DNA from: Oceanobacillus jeddahensis | GTDB lineage: Bacteria > Bacillota > Bacilli > Bacillales > Amphibacillaceae | Assembly: GCF_000750635.1 (NCBI RefSeq) | Contig: NZ_CCDM010000007.1 | Span: forward strand, 120,497-184,496 | DNA length: 64,000 nt | Reading direction: 5' to 3' | Shown: positions 25,231-33,884 of the stretch, piece after piece | How the letters are laid out: each line of letters opens with the position of its first letter | Position numbering within the stretch: position 1 is the first letter of the stretch | Program-made: the position numbers and the translations under genes | The notes under the pieces: generated by a model | The model's database searches: none | Told to the model about the DNA's origin: nothing | The model's input: only the letters and a program-made list of their open reading frames with translations

Positions 25231-26499
25231 TTAAAGCTGAGCGATATGTTTATACATCTGACTTGCTTCTCTATAATATTGAGTAGCATCTTTGTAATTG
25301 CTATTGCTTTCATAATGCTTTGCCAATAATTCCGAATAGAGAATATAATTTCCGTAATCTTTTTGTTGTTTTAATAGTGGTAACAAATCATTAATTAATA
25401 GTTGTTCAAAATAATTGAACCGTTCCTCTAACAAATAACTATAGCTTCGTAAAATATATTTATATACAATATAGGGCTGCTTATCTTTCAAATCATAAAA
25501 TTTACTTAACCCATAATCAATATACTCTTCTGCCTCATCATAATAATTCGAATGGTAATATTCGCGTACAAGTAATGCCGCTACTTCTACCTTAATATGA
25601 GCAGTCACGTCTGAATTGTTTAAAACCTTTTTATAGTATTCAATAGCTTTTGTTGAATCTCCTTTGGAGGCATACAGATAACCAAGGTTTTGATGAATTG
25701 TTTGAATCACAATCTTATTATTGATTGTTTCTGCAAGCTGCAAGCCCAGTTTGAAATTCTTAATTGCTTTGTCATAAAGTTTAATATGGCAATAACAAAT
25801 TCCTAAAACATTATGAGCACGTGCACAGCGTAAGAAACTGTACTGTTTCATATACATCTCCAGAGCTTCACTTGCATATTCGATTGCCTCCAGGGAATTT
25901 CTTAATTTAGAATACGTCATAGAAATAAAGTATTTTAAATCTGCCTCTATTTTTTCATTTAAGCGGTAGCTTTCTGTAATTTTTTCTGCCCTCTTATATA
26001 GATACATGGAATGATAATAATTCTTTACCAAAAAGCTATATCGCCCATTATATAGATACCAGTAATACTGCTCTTCTATGCTGAATGTATTCACTGCTTC
26101 TTTTAACTGCTTAATTTTATTGGAGGCTAAATCTTTTCTATCAATTAATAAAAAATATTTAATCTTATGAATTTCAAACATAATAAGATGATTCGAATAG
26201 TTTTTATCCATCATTACCTGGATGTCTCTATATGCGGCTTCCATTTCTTGCTCATTACTGCTCTCATCTAATATTTCATACCAGTTCCTGCACAGCTCAC
26301 CAATTTTTTCATCCTGGCTCTGGTCCGTCGTAATACAGAGTCTGTCACACAACTTTTTAATAATATCTTCATTCGGCTCTGTTTTTTGGTTCTCAATCTT
26401 AGATAGATAGGATAAAGAAACAATACCCTCCGATAGCTCCCCTAGAGTCATTTTTTGCTTCGTTCGTTGAATTTTAATATATGTCCCAATCGCTATCAT
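25231..26499 (-). CDS. RRNPP-type HTH-TPR transcriptional regulator (NprR-like)
   Basis: 422 aa from the ATG with GGGGTGA 8 nt upstream; a GTG four codons earlier is the alternative. The N-terminal XRE helix-turn-helix (about 1-62) has IKIQRTKQKMTLGELSEGIV and the family motif SLSYLSKIENQKTEPNEDII. The remainder is TPR helices, clearest at AHNVLGICYCHIKLYDKAIKNF, NLGYLYASKGDSTKAIEYYKKV and the last repeat KDATQYYREASQMY. Length and layout match NprR (about 423 aa). Members of this class bind secreted, re-imported oligopeptides. No peptide gene is downstream; a 30-codon frame upstream near camS is a candidate. Confidence 0.85.
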   Translation of the reverse strand: MIAIGTYIKIQRTKQKMTLGELSEGIVSLSYLSKIENQKTEPNEDIIKKLCDRLCITTDQSQDEKIGELCRNWYEILDESSNEQEMEAAYRDIQVMMDKNYSNHLIMFEIHKIKYFLLIDRKDLASNKIKQLKEAVNTFSIEEQYYWYLYNGRYSFLVKNYYHSMYLYKRAEKITESYRLNEKIEADLKYFISMTYSKLRNSLEAIEYASEALEMYMKQYSFLRCARAHNVLGICYCHIKLYDKAIKNFKLGLQLAETINNKIVIQTIHQNLGYLYASKGDSTKAIEYYKKVLNNSDVTAHIKVEVAALLVREYYHSNYYDEAEEYIDYGLSKFYDLKDKQPYIVYKYILRSYSYLLEERFNYFEQLLINDLLPLLKQQKDYGNYILYSELLAKHYESNSNYKDATQYYREASQMYKHIAQL

Positions 26500-26770
26500 A
26501 TTATCTTTCACCCCGCACTTTTTTAAACTTTTATCATGGAATACCTTTCCACAAACCTTCTATCCAAAAATAAAGAATTTTCTTTTTAGCTTGTCTTACT
26601 TATAAACTTTTCATATAGAAAGAAAATTGGTTCGAAAGTTCTTGAAAAGTATTTCCAAATTACTTGTTTTTTTACTTCCCCTGCTAGTATAAATTCTATA
26701 TCCTCATTGTACCATACTCTACTTTACTCCAATTTGGGAAAATAATTAGAAAAAATGCTGATGATCGCTC
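26500..26770. other. Upstream region of the HTH-TPR regulator
   Basis: 271 bp without a gene. It has an inverted repeat ACTTTTC/GAAAAGT (26606-26650) enclosing TTCGAA and TTCTTGAA, a plausible operator for an autoregulated TPR regulator. AT-rich promoter-like sequence lies on the minus strand. No terminator is visible after camS, so readthrough from camS into the regulator is possible. Confidence 0.4.
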
Positions 26771-26863
26771 TTACTTCCGAAAAATTTTCTCAAAAAAAGA
26801 AAACCCACTGCCAATAACTGATAATACAGCTAGTAACAGTAAATTTTCTAATTTTTTAATCAT
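26771..26863 (-). CDS. Candidate 30-aa signal-peptide-like ORF overlapping the camS stop
   Basis: Reads MIKKLENLLLLAVLSVIG and continues SGFSFFEKIFRK: a basic N-terminus, a 15-residue hydrophobic core and a charged tail, like an exported pheromone precursor. Its ATG overlaps the end of camS, with the camS TAA inside the third and fourth codons. It has no Shine-Dalgarno of its own, so it would need translational coupling. The next gene downstream on the same strand, 271 bp away, is the HTH-TPR regulator. No family was recognised, and a chance frame cannot be excluded. Confidence 0.4.
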   Translation of the reverse strand: MIKKLENLLLLAVLSVIGSGFSFFEKIFRK

Positions 26864-27968
26864 AGATATGAACTTGAATTTCATCTTCCCCTGCATTTCG
26901 GTAAAGCAGGCTTTCATTTTTTTGACTAGAAGTAATATTAACCTCTATATCGTAATAGTTAGGAAACATATCCTCAATTAGCCCGTAAACGTACTGGGTA
27001 AAACCGATAACTTCTCCTTTGCCGTAAAATTCTATCGGAATATCAATACGTAATTTTTGAAGTTCCTCATCAATATAGAAGCCTTCTCCTACCATCCCAA
27101 CATAGTTAGGGAAAAAGTCACTTATTTCGTTTGCGAAGTTTGTTACAAGCTCTTGATCATCATAATATTTTTCCTGTCCTTCATCAGAAGGGAAAAGGAT
27201 ATTTTCTTCCTCTACATCTTCCCAGCCATCAATAGAACTGCTTCCGCCAGCTACATTCGTTTGGGCCACAAAATTCCCTGGTACTGGTGAAGATTGCTCT
27301 TCTTCCCGATAAATACCAATCATAATAGGAACATCACTTAATTCTTCATCATTTTCACGAATATCACTGACAATATCCTCCGCAATCTCTGTTGCTTGTT
27401 CCATCATATCGCTTTCTGAAATTTCTTCATATAGATAAGGCTCCCCAACATCCGTTTGGAATTGATATACAGATTTCATTGCCAAACCTATAGATATACC
27501 TTCTAAATGAACATTTCCATCTTCCGTCTGTGTTAAATAATTTTGTTCCAGTACATGTGTTAAATAGCGTGGATTCTCACGGAATGTTTCTTCATCTGCG
27601 CCCATATCTACTTCTGGATTTAATTCACTAATCCAATTATAGATACGATCACTATCGAAATATTGTCCTTCTTGGAAATAATAATCTTCCGGGTCGTATA
27701 CATCCTTTGACAAGCGACGTAGTCCTTCTTCCATTTCGTCAATATCAACACGGTTAGCTACCTGATTTGTAATAACGCCTCTTGCTTCACTTGGCTGATA
27801 CGGTAAAATCATCCGATAATTTTCCTCAGAAAGTTTATTGCTTGGCACAATGGATGTCTCCGCCTGACCGGTTTCATCCTGAACAACTTCGTCTTCATTA
27901 GATGACTGTTGTACACATCCACTTAAAAACAGTGCTATTACAGTAATGGATACTATCCATTTTTTCAA
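26856..27968 (-). CDS. camS: CamS-family sex-pheromone lipoprotein
   Basis: 370 aa, TTG start behind GAGGAG. The lipoprotein signal peptide is MKKWIVSITVIALFLSGC, with lipidated C18. The mature part begins with an acidic spacer and is followed by the CamS domain (YRMILPYQPSEARGV, then NQVANRVDIDEMEEGL). In enterococci and staphylococci the processed signal peptide of the homologue is a cAM373-like conjugation pheromone, while the mature lipoprotein's role is unclear. It is the last gene of pcrB-pcrA-ligA-camS, 6 bp after ligA, as in B. subtilis (yerH). Confidence 0.92.
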   Translation of the reverse strand: MKKWIVSITVIALFLSGCVQQSSNEDEVVQDETGQAETSIVPSNKLSEENYRMILPYQPSEARGVITNQVANRVDIDEMEEGLRRLSKDVYDPEDYYFQEGQYFDSDRIYNWISELNPEVDMGADEETFRENPRYLTHVLEQNYLTQTEDGNVHLEGISIGLAMKSVYQFQTDVGEPYLYEEISESDMMEQATEIAEDIVSDIRENDEELSDVPIMIGIYREEEQSSPVPGNFVAQTNVAGGSSSIDGWEDVEEENILFPSDEGQEKYYDDQELVTNFANEISDFFPNYVGMVGEGFYIDEELQKLRIDIPIEFYGKGEVIGFTQYVYGLIEDMFPNYYDIEVNITSSQKNESLLYRNAGEDEIQVHIYD

Positions 27969-27974
27969 AGCGAA

Positions 27975-29984
27975 TCACTCCTCTCTCTCGGTCGCTTCTT
28001 TCAACTCTGTTTCGCTCCATACTTCTATATCCAGTTTTTCTGCTTTTTCCAGCTTTGAACCAGCATCTGCCCCGGCAATAACGATATCAGTTTTTTTACT
28101 TACACTGCCAGTCACTGTTCCACCTAACGATTCAATTAGTTCTTTCGCTTCTTTTCTCGTATACTGCTCCATTTTACCAGTCAGTACAATTGTTTTTCCA
28201 GAGAATAAGCTATCTGTTGTCATTTCTGATTTCTTCTGACCAGTGTAGCTCATATTGACACCTAACGCTTTTAATTCCTTTAATAGCTGTGTCACTTTCT
28301 CTTCTTCAAAGTATCGGACAATGGAATCTGCCATTTTCTCCCCAATTTCTTCAATAGCGACGATTTCATCGAAGTTGGCATTTTGAAGCTGTTCCATTGT
28401 TTCAAATTCCATTGCTAACGTTTGTGCTGCTTTTGATCCAATAAAACGGATGCCAAGTCCAAATAACAATCGTTCCAATGAATTTTCTTTAGAAGTTTCT
28501 ATTGCATTTAAAAGGTTAGTAACAGACTTCTCACCCATCCGTTCTAAATTCAAGAGGTCTTCTTTTTGTAATCGATATAAATCAGCAATCGTATGAACCA
28601 AGTCTTCACGGAAAAGCTGAATAATGACTTTTTCTCCTAAACCGTCAATATTCATCGCATTCCTGGACACAAAATGAATTAAACCCTCCATCAATTGGGC
28701 TGGACAACTTGGGTTAATACAGCGTAAAGCTACCTCTCCCTCTAAACGGACTAATTCATTGCCACAGTCCGGACACTCCTTAGGCATATGGAATTCTTTC
28801 TCTTCTCCAGTCCGCTGTTCAATCAGTGAGCGAACAACCTTTGGAATAATATCTCCAGCTTTCTTAATAACTACCTGATCACCAATCCGTATATCCTGCT
28901 CCCGAATTAAATCTTCATTATGCAGAGAGGCCCGCTTCACGGTAGATCCAGCTATTCGAACGGGTTCAAGCATGGCTGTAGGTGTTACTACCCCTGTTCT
29001 ACCAATGCTTAATTCAATGTCCGTTAATGTCGTTACCACTTCTTCTGCCGGAAATTTATAAGCAATTGCCCAACGTGGACTTTTCGCCGTAAAACCTAGC
29101 TCATCCTGGTGATCAAGGCTATCTACTTTGACTACAATACCATCTATTTCATAATTTAAATCCTTGCGATGTTCGGTCCAGTAGGCAACAAAGTCCAGCA
29201 CTTCTTCAATGCTTTGACACTTTTTCCATTCTTTATTTGTTTTAAAACCCAGATGATGCAAAGCTTCTAAACGCTCACTATGGCTGGTTATCTCACGATT
29301 ATCCCATTCCCCGACGCCATATAGAAAAATATCTAAATTACGTTTTGCTGCTATTCTTGGATCAAGCTGTCGTAATGAACCAGCGGCTGCATTTCTTGGA
29401 TTGGCAAAAGGTTCTTCTTCTTTTTCTTCCCGCTCTTCATTTAGGGCTAAAAAGGACTTATGCGGCATAAAGGCTTCCCCACGCACTTCTAAAGTACCGG
29501 CTTCTTTGATGCTTAACGGGATACTGCGTATGGTGCGTAAATTAGATGTAATATCTTCACCAATTCTTCCGTCACCACGCGTTGAGCCCAGAACAAATTT
29601 ACCGTCCTGATATTTTAGGGAAATTGCTAACCCATCTATTTTCAGTTCACATACAAACGTAACTTCGCCGGAAACACCCTCTGATGCCCGTCTGGCAAAG
29701 TCTCTTAAATCTTGTTCATTAAACGCATTCCCAAGACTCATCATTGGCGTTTCATGAGCAACCTTGCGGAAAGCATCAAGTGGTTCACCGCCAATACGCT
29801 GTGTAGGAGAATCCTCTCTGGCGAATTCAGGATTTTCCTCTTCTAAATTTTCCAGCTCCCGTAACTTCTGATCATATTCGGAATCAGGCACAACCGGGTT
29901 GTCCAATACATAATAGGAATAACCATATTGATTCAGGACTTCTACTAAAGAGTCCATACGTTCTTTGATTTCTTGTTTGTTCAT
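27975..29984 (-). CDS. ligA: NAD-dependent DNA ligase LigA
   Basis: 669 aa. It seals nicks in replication and repair using NAD+. The AMP-accepting lysine is K115 in ELKIDGLAIS. The four-Cys zinc finger starts CPDCGNELVR near residue 407, followed by helix-hairpin-helix repeats (NIDGLGEKVI and NLERMGEKS regions). The C-terminal BRCT domain lies at about 592-669 (SGKTIVLTGKM). The start has AAAGGAG 8-9 nt upstream. It lies 6 bp after pcrA. Confidence 0.97.
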   Translation of the reverse strand: MNKQEIKERMDSLVEVLNQYGYSYYVLDNPVVPDSEYDQKLRELENLEEENPEFAREDSPTQRIGGEPLDAFRKVAHETPMMSLGNAFNEQDLRDFARRASEGVSGEVTFVCELKIDGLAISLKYQDGKFVLGSTRGDGRIGEDITSNLRTIRSIPLSIKEAGTLEVRGEAFMPHKSFLALNEEREEKEEEPFANPRNAAAGSLRQLDPRIAAKRNLDIFLYGVGEWDNREITSHSERLEALHHLGFKTNKEWKKCQSIEEVLDFVAYWTEHRKDLNYEIDGIVVKVDSLDHQDELGFTAKSPRWAIAYKFPAEEVVTTLTDIELSIGRTGVVTPTAMLEPVRIAGSTVKRASLHNEDLIREQDIRIGDQVVIKKAGDIIPKVVRSLIEQRTGEEKEFHMPKECPDCGNELVRLEGEVALRCINPSCPAQLMEGLIHFVSRNAMNIDGLGEKVIIQLFREDLVHTIADLYRLQKEDLLNLERMGEKSVTNLLNAIETSKENSLERLLFGLGIRFIGSKAAQTLAMEFETMEQLQNANFDEIVAIEEIGEKMADSIVRYFEEEKVTQLLKELKALGVNMSYTGQKKSEMTTDSLFSGKTIVLTGKMEQYTRKEAKELIESLGGTVTGSVSKKTDIVIAGADAGSKLEKAEKLDIEVWSETELKEATEREE

Positions 29985-29990
29985 GCCACT

Positions 29991-32234
29991 TTACTCCTTT
30001 GTTATTGGGGCAAATTTTGCAAGAAGACGTTTGATACCGGTTGGAGCAGGAAATGCAACATCTAATTCCAGCTTATCTCCTTCTCCCTGCACTCTTACAA
30101 CCGTACCCGTTCCCCATTTTTTATGGGCTGCTTTATCACCGACGGACCATCCTTCTGATTCTGCACCACTAGATGCAGGTCCTTGCATCTTTTCAGCACG
30201 TCTTTTCGGAGGTGTTTCCTGCTTCTGACGTGCCCCAAAACTATTTCGCATATTATCAGCTTTGCCAAATGGAATTTTTTGAGTCGTTTCCATGCCATCC
30301 ATTAATTCTTCAGGAATTTCATTGATAAAGCGGCTGATTGGATTCATATTGGTACGCCCATATAATGTACGCATTTGTGCATGAGTCAAATAAAGTTCCT
30401 GCTCTGCTCTTGTGATGCCTACATAGGCAAGACGCCGTTCTTCTTCCATCTCTTCCTCGTCAAACATGGAACGGCTGTGCGGAAAGACATTCTCTTCCAT
30501 TCCAATCAGGAAAACAACAGGAAACTCCAATCCTTTTGCTGCATGCAGTGTCATTAAAGTGATTTTTTGGGTTTGGTCAGGATCTTCTTCATCAACACGG
30601 TCAATACCCGCAATCAGTGCCAAATCCGTTAAAAAGGCAATTAATGTTTTATCTTCATTTGCTTTTTCAAATTCCTGGGTAACTGTTTTAAACTCTTCTA
30701 AGTTCTCCAATCGCGACTGTGCTTCAATCGAGCGTTCATTATTCAGCATTTCTTCATAACCTGTCCGTTCCAATACAGCTTCCACCATATCTGTCGCAGT
30801 TAAAAATTCCTGCTGCTGCGTAAGTGTACGAATAAGATTTTGGAACCCAGCCAGTGCATTTGCGGCTTTTTTGGAAACACCTGTGAAATCAACTTCCTTC
30901 ACAGCTTCATAGAGGGAAATATCATGCTCTGCAGCGTATGCCTGTAAACGTTCAATCGATGTTTTTCCTATTCCTCTTTTCGGTTCATTCACTACACGCT
31001 GAAAGCTGATATCATCATCCGGGTTCGTGATTAATCGTAAATAAGCAATCATATCTTTGATTTCTTTGCGGTCGTAGAAACGGGTACCGCCAATCATTTG
31101 ATAGCTGATAGCGGACTTCACAAATGTATCCTCAATGGCACGCGATTGCGCATTGGTACGATATAAAATCGCAATGTCACCAGGCTGATATTTGCCGCCC
31201 CGGGTTAATTGCTGAATGGTATCAGCAATATACAATGCCTCTTCTTGCTCTGTTGCTCCTTTATAATAGGATATCTTTTTACCATCATCATTATCCGTCC
31301 AAAGATTTTTCGGCTTCCGTCCTGAGTTATTTCCAATCACTTTGTTCGCTGCCTGTAGAATAGACTTGGAAGAACGATAATTTTGTTCTAATAACACCGT
31401 CTTTGTCGAAGGATAATCTTTTTCAAAAGACAAGATATTCGTAATATCAGCCCCTCGCCAACGGTAAATAGACTGGTCTGAATCGCCGACTACACATAAG
31501 TTTTGGTATCTTTTGGCAAGCTGCTTCACCAAAAAGTATTGTGCATGGTTCGTATCCTGGTACTCATCGACGTGAATATATTGAAATCGTCTTTGATAAT
31601 ATTCCAATACTTCCGGTACACGATCAAATAAATGGATAGTTTGCATAATCAAATCATCGAAATCTAAGGATTGATTTTTTCGCAGGACCTTCTGATATCC
31701 TTCATAAACCTGTGCTACTTGACGGTCATAAAAGTTACCAGCATTTTTCGCAAATTCTTCCTCGGTAATCAATTCATTTTTTGCCGCACTGATTTGTCCC
31801 AGCATCGCACGGGGATCAAATTTCTTTGGATCAATATTTAAATTTTTAAGTACTTGCTTTACAACCGATAACTGATCACCACTGTCTAAAATGGAAAAGT
31901 TCGAGGAATATCCAATCCGGTCAATATCTCGACGTAAAATCCGGACACACATGGAGTGGAATGTAGAAACCCACATATACTGACCTTGAGGGCCAACTAA
32001 TTTTGCTACACGCTCTTTCATTTCTCTTGCTGCTTTATTCGTAAAGGTAATCGCTAAAATATTACGTGGAGATACTTCCTTCTCTCCCATCAGATAAGCA
32101 ATCCGATGTGTTAATACACGCGTTTTCCCGCTGCCTGCCCCTGCCATAATTAAAAGCGGGCCTTCTGTATGTCGTACAGCTTTTTGCTGCTCCGGGTTTA
32201 ATGTATTTATCATTGCTTCAAGCGTTTGCTCCAT
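29991..32234 (-). CDS. pcrA: ATP-dependent DNA helicase PcrA
   Basis: 747 aa, UvrD/Rep superfamily 1A helicase. It unwinds 3'-5' in repair and rolling-circle plasmid replication and clears RecA. Walker A is AGAGSGKT (31-38) and the Walker B region is HVDEYQDTN. Further motifs are GDSDQSIYRWRGAD, EQNYRS, TLHAAKGLEFPVVF and VGITRAEQELYL. The C-terminal tudor-like RNA-polymerase-binding tail is present (VGDKAAHKKWGTGTVVRV). It lies 25 bp after pcrB. Confidence 0.97.
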   Translation of the reverse strand: MEQTLEAMINTLNPEQQKAVRHTEGPLLIMAGAGSGKTRVLTHRIAYLMGEKEVSPRNILAITFTNKAAREMKERVAKLVGPQGQYMWVSTFHSMCVRILRRDIDRIGYSSNFSILDSGDQLSVVKQVLKNLNIDPKKFDPRAMLGQISAAKNELITEEEFAKNAGNFYDRQVAQVYEGYQKVLRKNQSLDFDDLIMQTIHLFDRVPEVLEYYQRRFQYIHVDEYQDTNHAQYFLVKQLAKRYQNLCVVGDSDQSIYRWRGADITNILSFEKDYPSTKTVLLEQNYRSSKSILQAANKVIGNNSGRKPKNLWTDNDDGKKISYYKGATEQEEALYIADTIQQLTRGGKYQPGDIAILYRTNAQSRAIEDTFVKSAISYQMIGGTRFYDRKEIKDMIAYLRLITNPDDDISFQRVVNEPKRGIGKTSIERLQAYAAEHDISLYEAVKEVDFTGVSKKAANALAGFQNLIRTLTQQQEFLTATDMVEAVLERTGYEEMLNNERSIEAQSRLENLEEFKTVTQEFEKANEDKTLIAFLTDLALIAGIDRVDEEDPDQTQKITLMTLHAAKGLEFPVVFLIGMEENVFPHSRSMFDEEEMEEERRLAYVGITRAEQELYLTHAQMRTLYGRTNMNPISRFINEIPEELMDGMETTQKIPFGKADNMRNSFGARQKQETPPKRRAEKMQGPASSGAESEGWSVGDKAAHKKWGTGTVVRVQGEGDKLELDVAFPAPTGIKRLLAKFAPITKE

Positions 32235-32259
32235 CTTACATCTTCCTTCCTAAATGAGC

Positions 32260-32946
32260 TTATTCTCCTTTAACAGCTGCTACTGTGTTGAGCGCTTGTT
32301 TTAAATTCGTATAGATGCTGTTTCCAACAATAATTGCATCCGCATGCTTTTTCATCTCTTTGGCCTGCTCCGATGTCTCAATGCCACCGCCGTAGAAAAG
32401 CTTTGTCTCATGAAGCTCTTCCTTTATCTCACGAACAACCTCCGGATCACCATAAGTGCCGCTGTATTCCACATAAAAAATGGGCAGATGAAAAACGTGC
32501 TCTGCCATATAAGCATATGCTTTCACATCTTCTGTTTCTGGAAGCTTACAATTTGTATACTGGAAAGCTTTTGCTTCTGGATTTAAAATGCAATAACCTT
32601 CAAAGTATACCTCACTATACTCCATCATGTCGATATATTCCTTAATCGCTTTTTGCTGAATATCCATGACATACTTTTTCTCTTTGGAATTCAACACCAT
32701 CGGAACGAAATAAGTATCAAACCCCGGAGTTAATGCTTCCTCATTAGAAATTTCCAAAACAACTGGTACCATATGTGCTCTGCGAATTCGTGATAATAAA
32801 TCTAAAACATTGTCTAATGTAATATTGTCTGTACCACCTACAATGATTGCGTCGGTTCCTGACTCACAAACTTTATCTAAATCCTCATCCGAAATTTCCT
32901 TTGCCGGATCTAACTTAAACATATGTTTCCATTCATTTATATTCAT
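32260..32946 (-). CDS. pcrB: Heptaprenylglyceryl phosphate synthase PcrB
   Basis: 228 aa, a single TIM barrel. It joins heptaprenyl diphosphate to sn-glycerol-1-phosphate, giving an archaeal-type ether lipid precursor found in Bacillales. Typical segments are HMFKLDPAKEISDEDL at the N-terminus, DAIIVGGTDNIT (phosphate site), YVEYSGTYGDPEVV and LFYGGGIETSEQAKEM near the C-terminus. It is the first gene of the pcrB-pcrA-ligA-camS unit. Confidence 0.95.
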   Translation of the reverse strand: MNINEWKHMFKLDPAKEISDEDLDKVCESGTDAIIVGGTDNITLDNVLDLLSRIRRAHMVPVVLEISNEEALTPGFDTYFVPMVLNSKEKKYVMDIQQKAIKEYIDMMEYSEVYFEGYCILNPEAKAFQYTNCKLPETEDVKAYAYMAEHVFHLPIFYVEYSGTYGDPEVVREIKEELHETKLFYGGGIETSEQAKEMKKHADAIIVGNSIYTNLKQALNTVAAVKGE

Positions 32947-33147
32947 AATTAGTACTGATCCTCCATTATTACATTCATTCCTTTATTATAACAAAAATCG
33001 GCATAAGTTTAGAACGAATAAGGCAAAGATTTTTATGCTCCTTTTTAAATTCTATAGACCACAAAAGGTAACTTTATACTTCCTAAAATGCATAAAAATA
33101 AGCATTCACTGTTATATTATGTGAATACTTATTCTTTAAGCGGTTAC

Positions 33148-33470
33148 TCAACTTTCGCATCTTAAAAAGTAACTTCATTTCCATAGAAACAGGAGTGGGT
33201 TGCTCCTTCAATAAAAAGAATAGGAGGTGTAGTGTAAAATACCGCTGCGGCGGACCGTTTTGCTTTCCAACGTACAACGGTTTTTGATGGGGCGAGTAAC
33301 CGCAGTCCTAGGACGCACAAGTGGAGTGGTTGGACGGAGCGGGATTTATACACTATCATTCGTTCAAAAAAAGCTGATTTAACCAAAAGAAAGCACAATA
33401 ATAAAGATCATGTTCATCCTGAAATTGAAATAACAAGATTTATATGCTTATTCTTAGATGCGAAAGTTGA
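33148..33470. repeat. Repeat family B, copy 2 (short, internally deleted)
   Basis: 323 bp. The ends match almost perfectly as inverted repeats: TCAACTTTCGCATCTTAA at the left and its complement GATGCGAAAGTTGA at the right. It shares both ends and CGGCGGACCGTTTTGCTTTCC with copy 3. The middle lacks the ACTTTTGCCAAG hairpin and holds instead a GATGGGGCGAGTAACCGCAG unit that is also found in family A. It sits between pcrB and yerC. Confidence 0.8.
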
Positions 33471-33498
33471 GGTGGTTATATATCCATTTTACAAATTT

Positions 33499-33792
33499 CT
33501 ATTTTACATTCAGTCTTTCTAATACAAGGTTATACCCATCACTTCCATAGTTAATACAGCGTCTTACACGGGAGATAGTGGCGGTAGATGCTTTGGTTTC
33601 CTGTTCGATCGCGCTGTATGTTTTTCCTTCTGTCAGCATTTTTGCAACTTGTAACCGTTGTGATAAGGATTGAATCTCCGACATCGTTGCAATATCATCA
33701 AAAAATTGATAACACTCTTCACGAGTCTCTAATGATAATATGGCATCAAATAACTGATCAAGCTGCTCTCCTCGTAATTTATCAATTTGCAC
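33499..33792 (-). CDS. yerC: YerC/YecD-family TrpR-like regulator
   Basis: 97 aa, GTG start behind AAGGGGG. It is a helical TrpR-repressor-superfamily DNA-binding protein. The helix-turn-helix is in AKMLTEGKTYSAIEQETKASTATISRVRRCI (residues ~48-78), where the second helix begins at TASTATISR-like residues. The B. subtilis counterpart lies in the same place between yerA and pcrB. Its target and ligand are not known; a tryptophan role should not be assumed from the family name. Confidence 0.88.
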   Translation of the reverse strand: MQIDKLRGEQLDQLFDAILSLETREECYQFFDDIATMSEIQSLSQRLQVAKMLTEGKTYSAIEQETKASTATISRVRRCINYGSDGYNLVLERLNVK

Positions 33793-33884
33793 TTCATTTC
33801 CCCCTTATTCTTCCTATCCTCTTTCAACCAGCGTCTAAAAGGAATAGGGTTTGTATTTGATCATAATAAAGCTATGCCAAGATA

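Noticed and set aside
33162..33398. Open frame inside repeat B encoding LLVKSAFFERMIVY-like peptide, also present at 57234-57446
   Set aside because: The shared peptide comes from the repeated DNA itself; the frames start differently, diverge elsewhere and have no ribosome-binding site.
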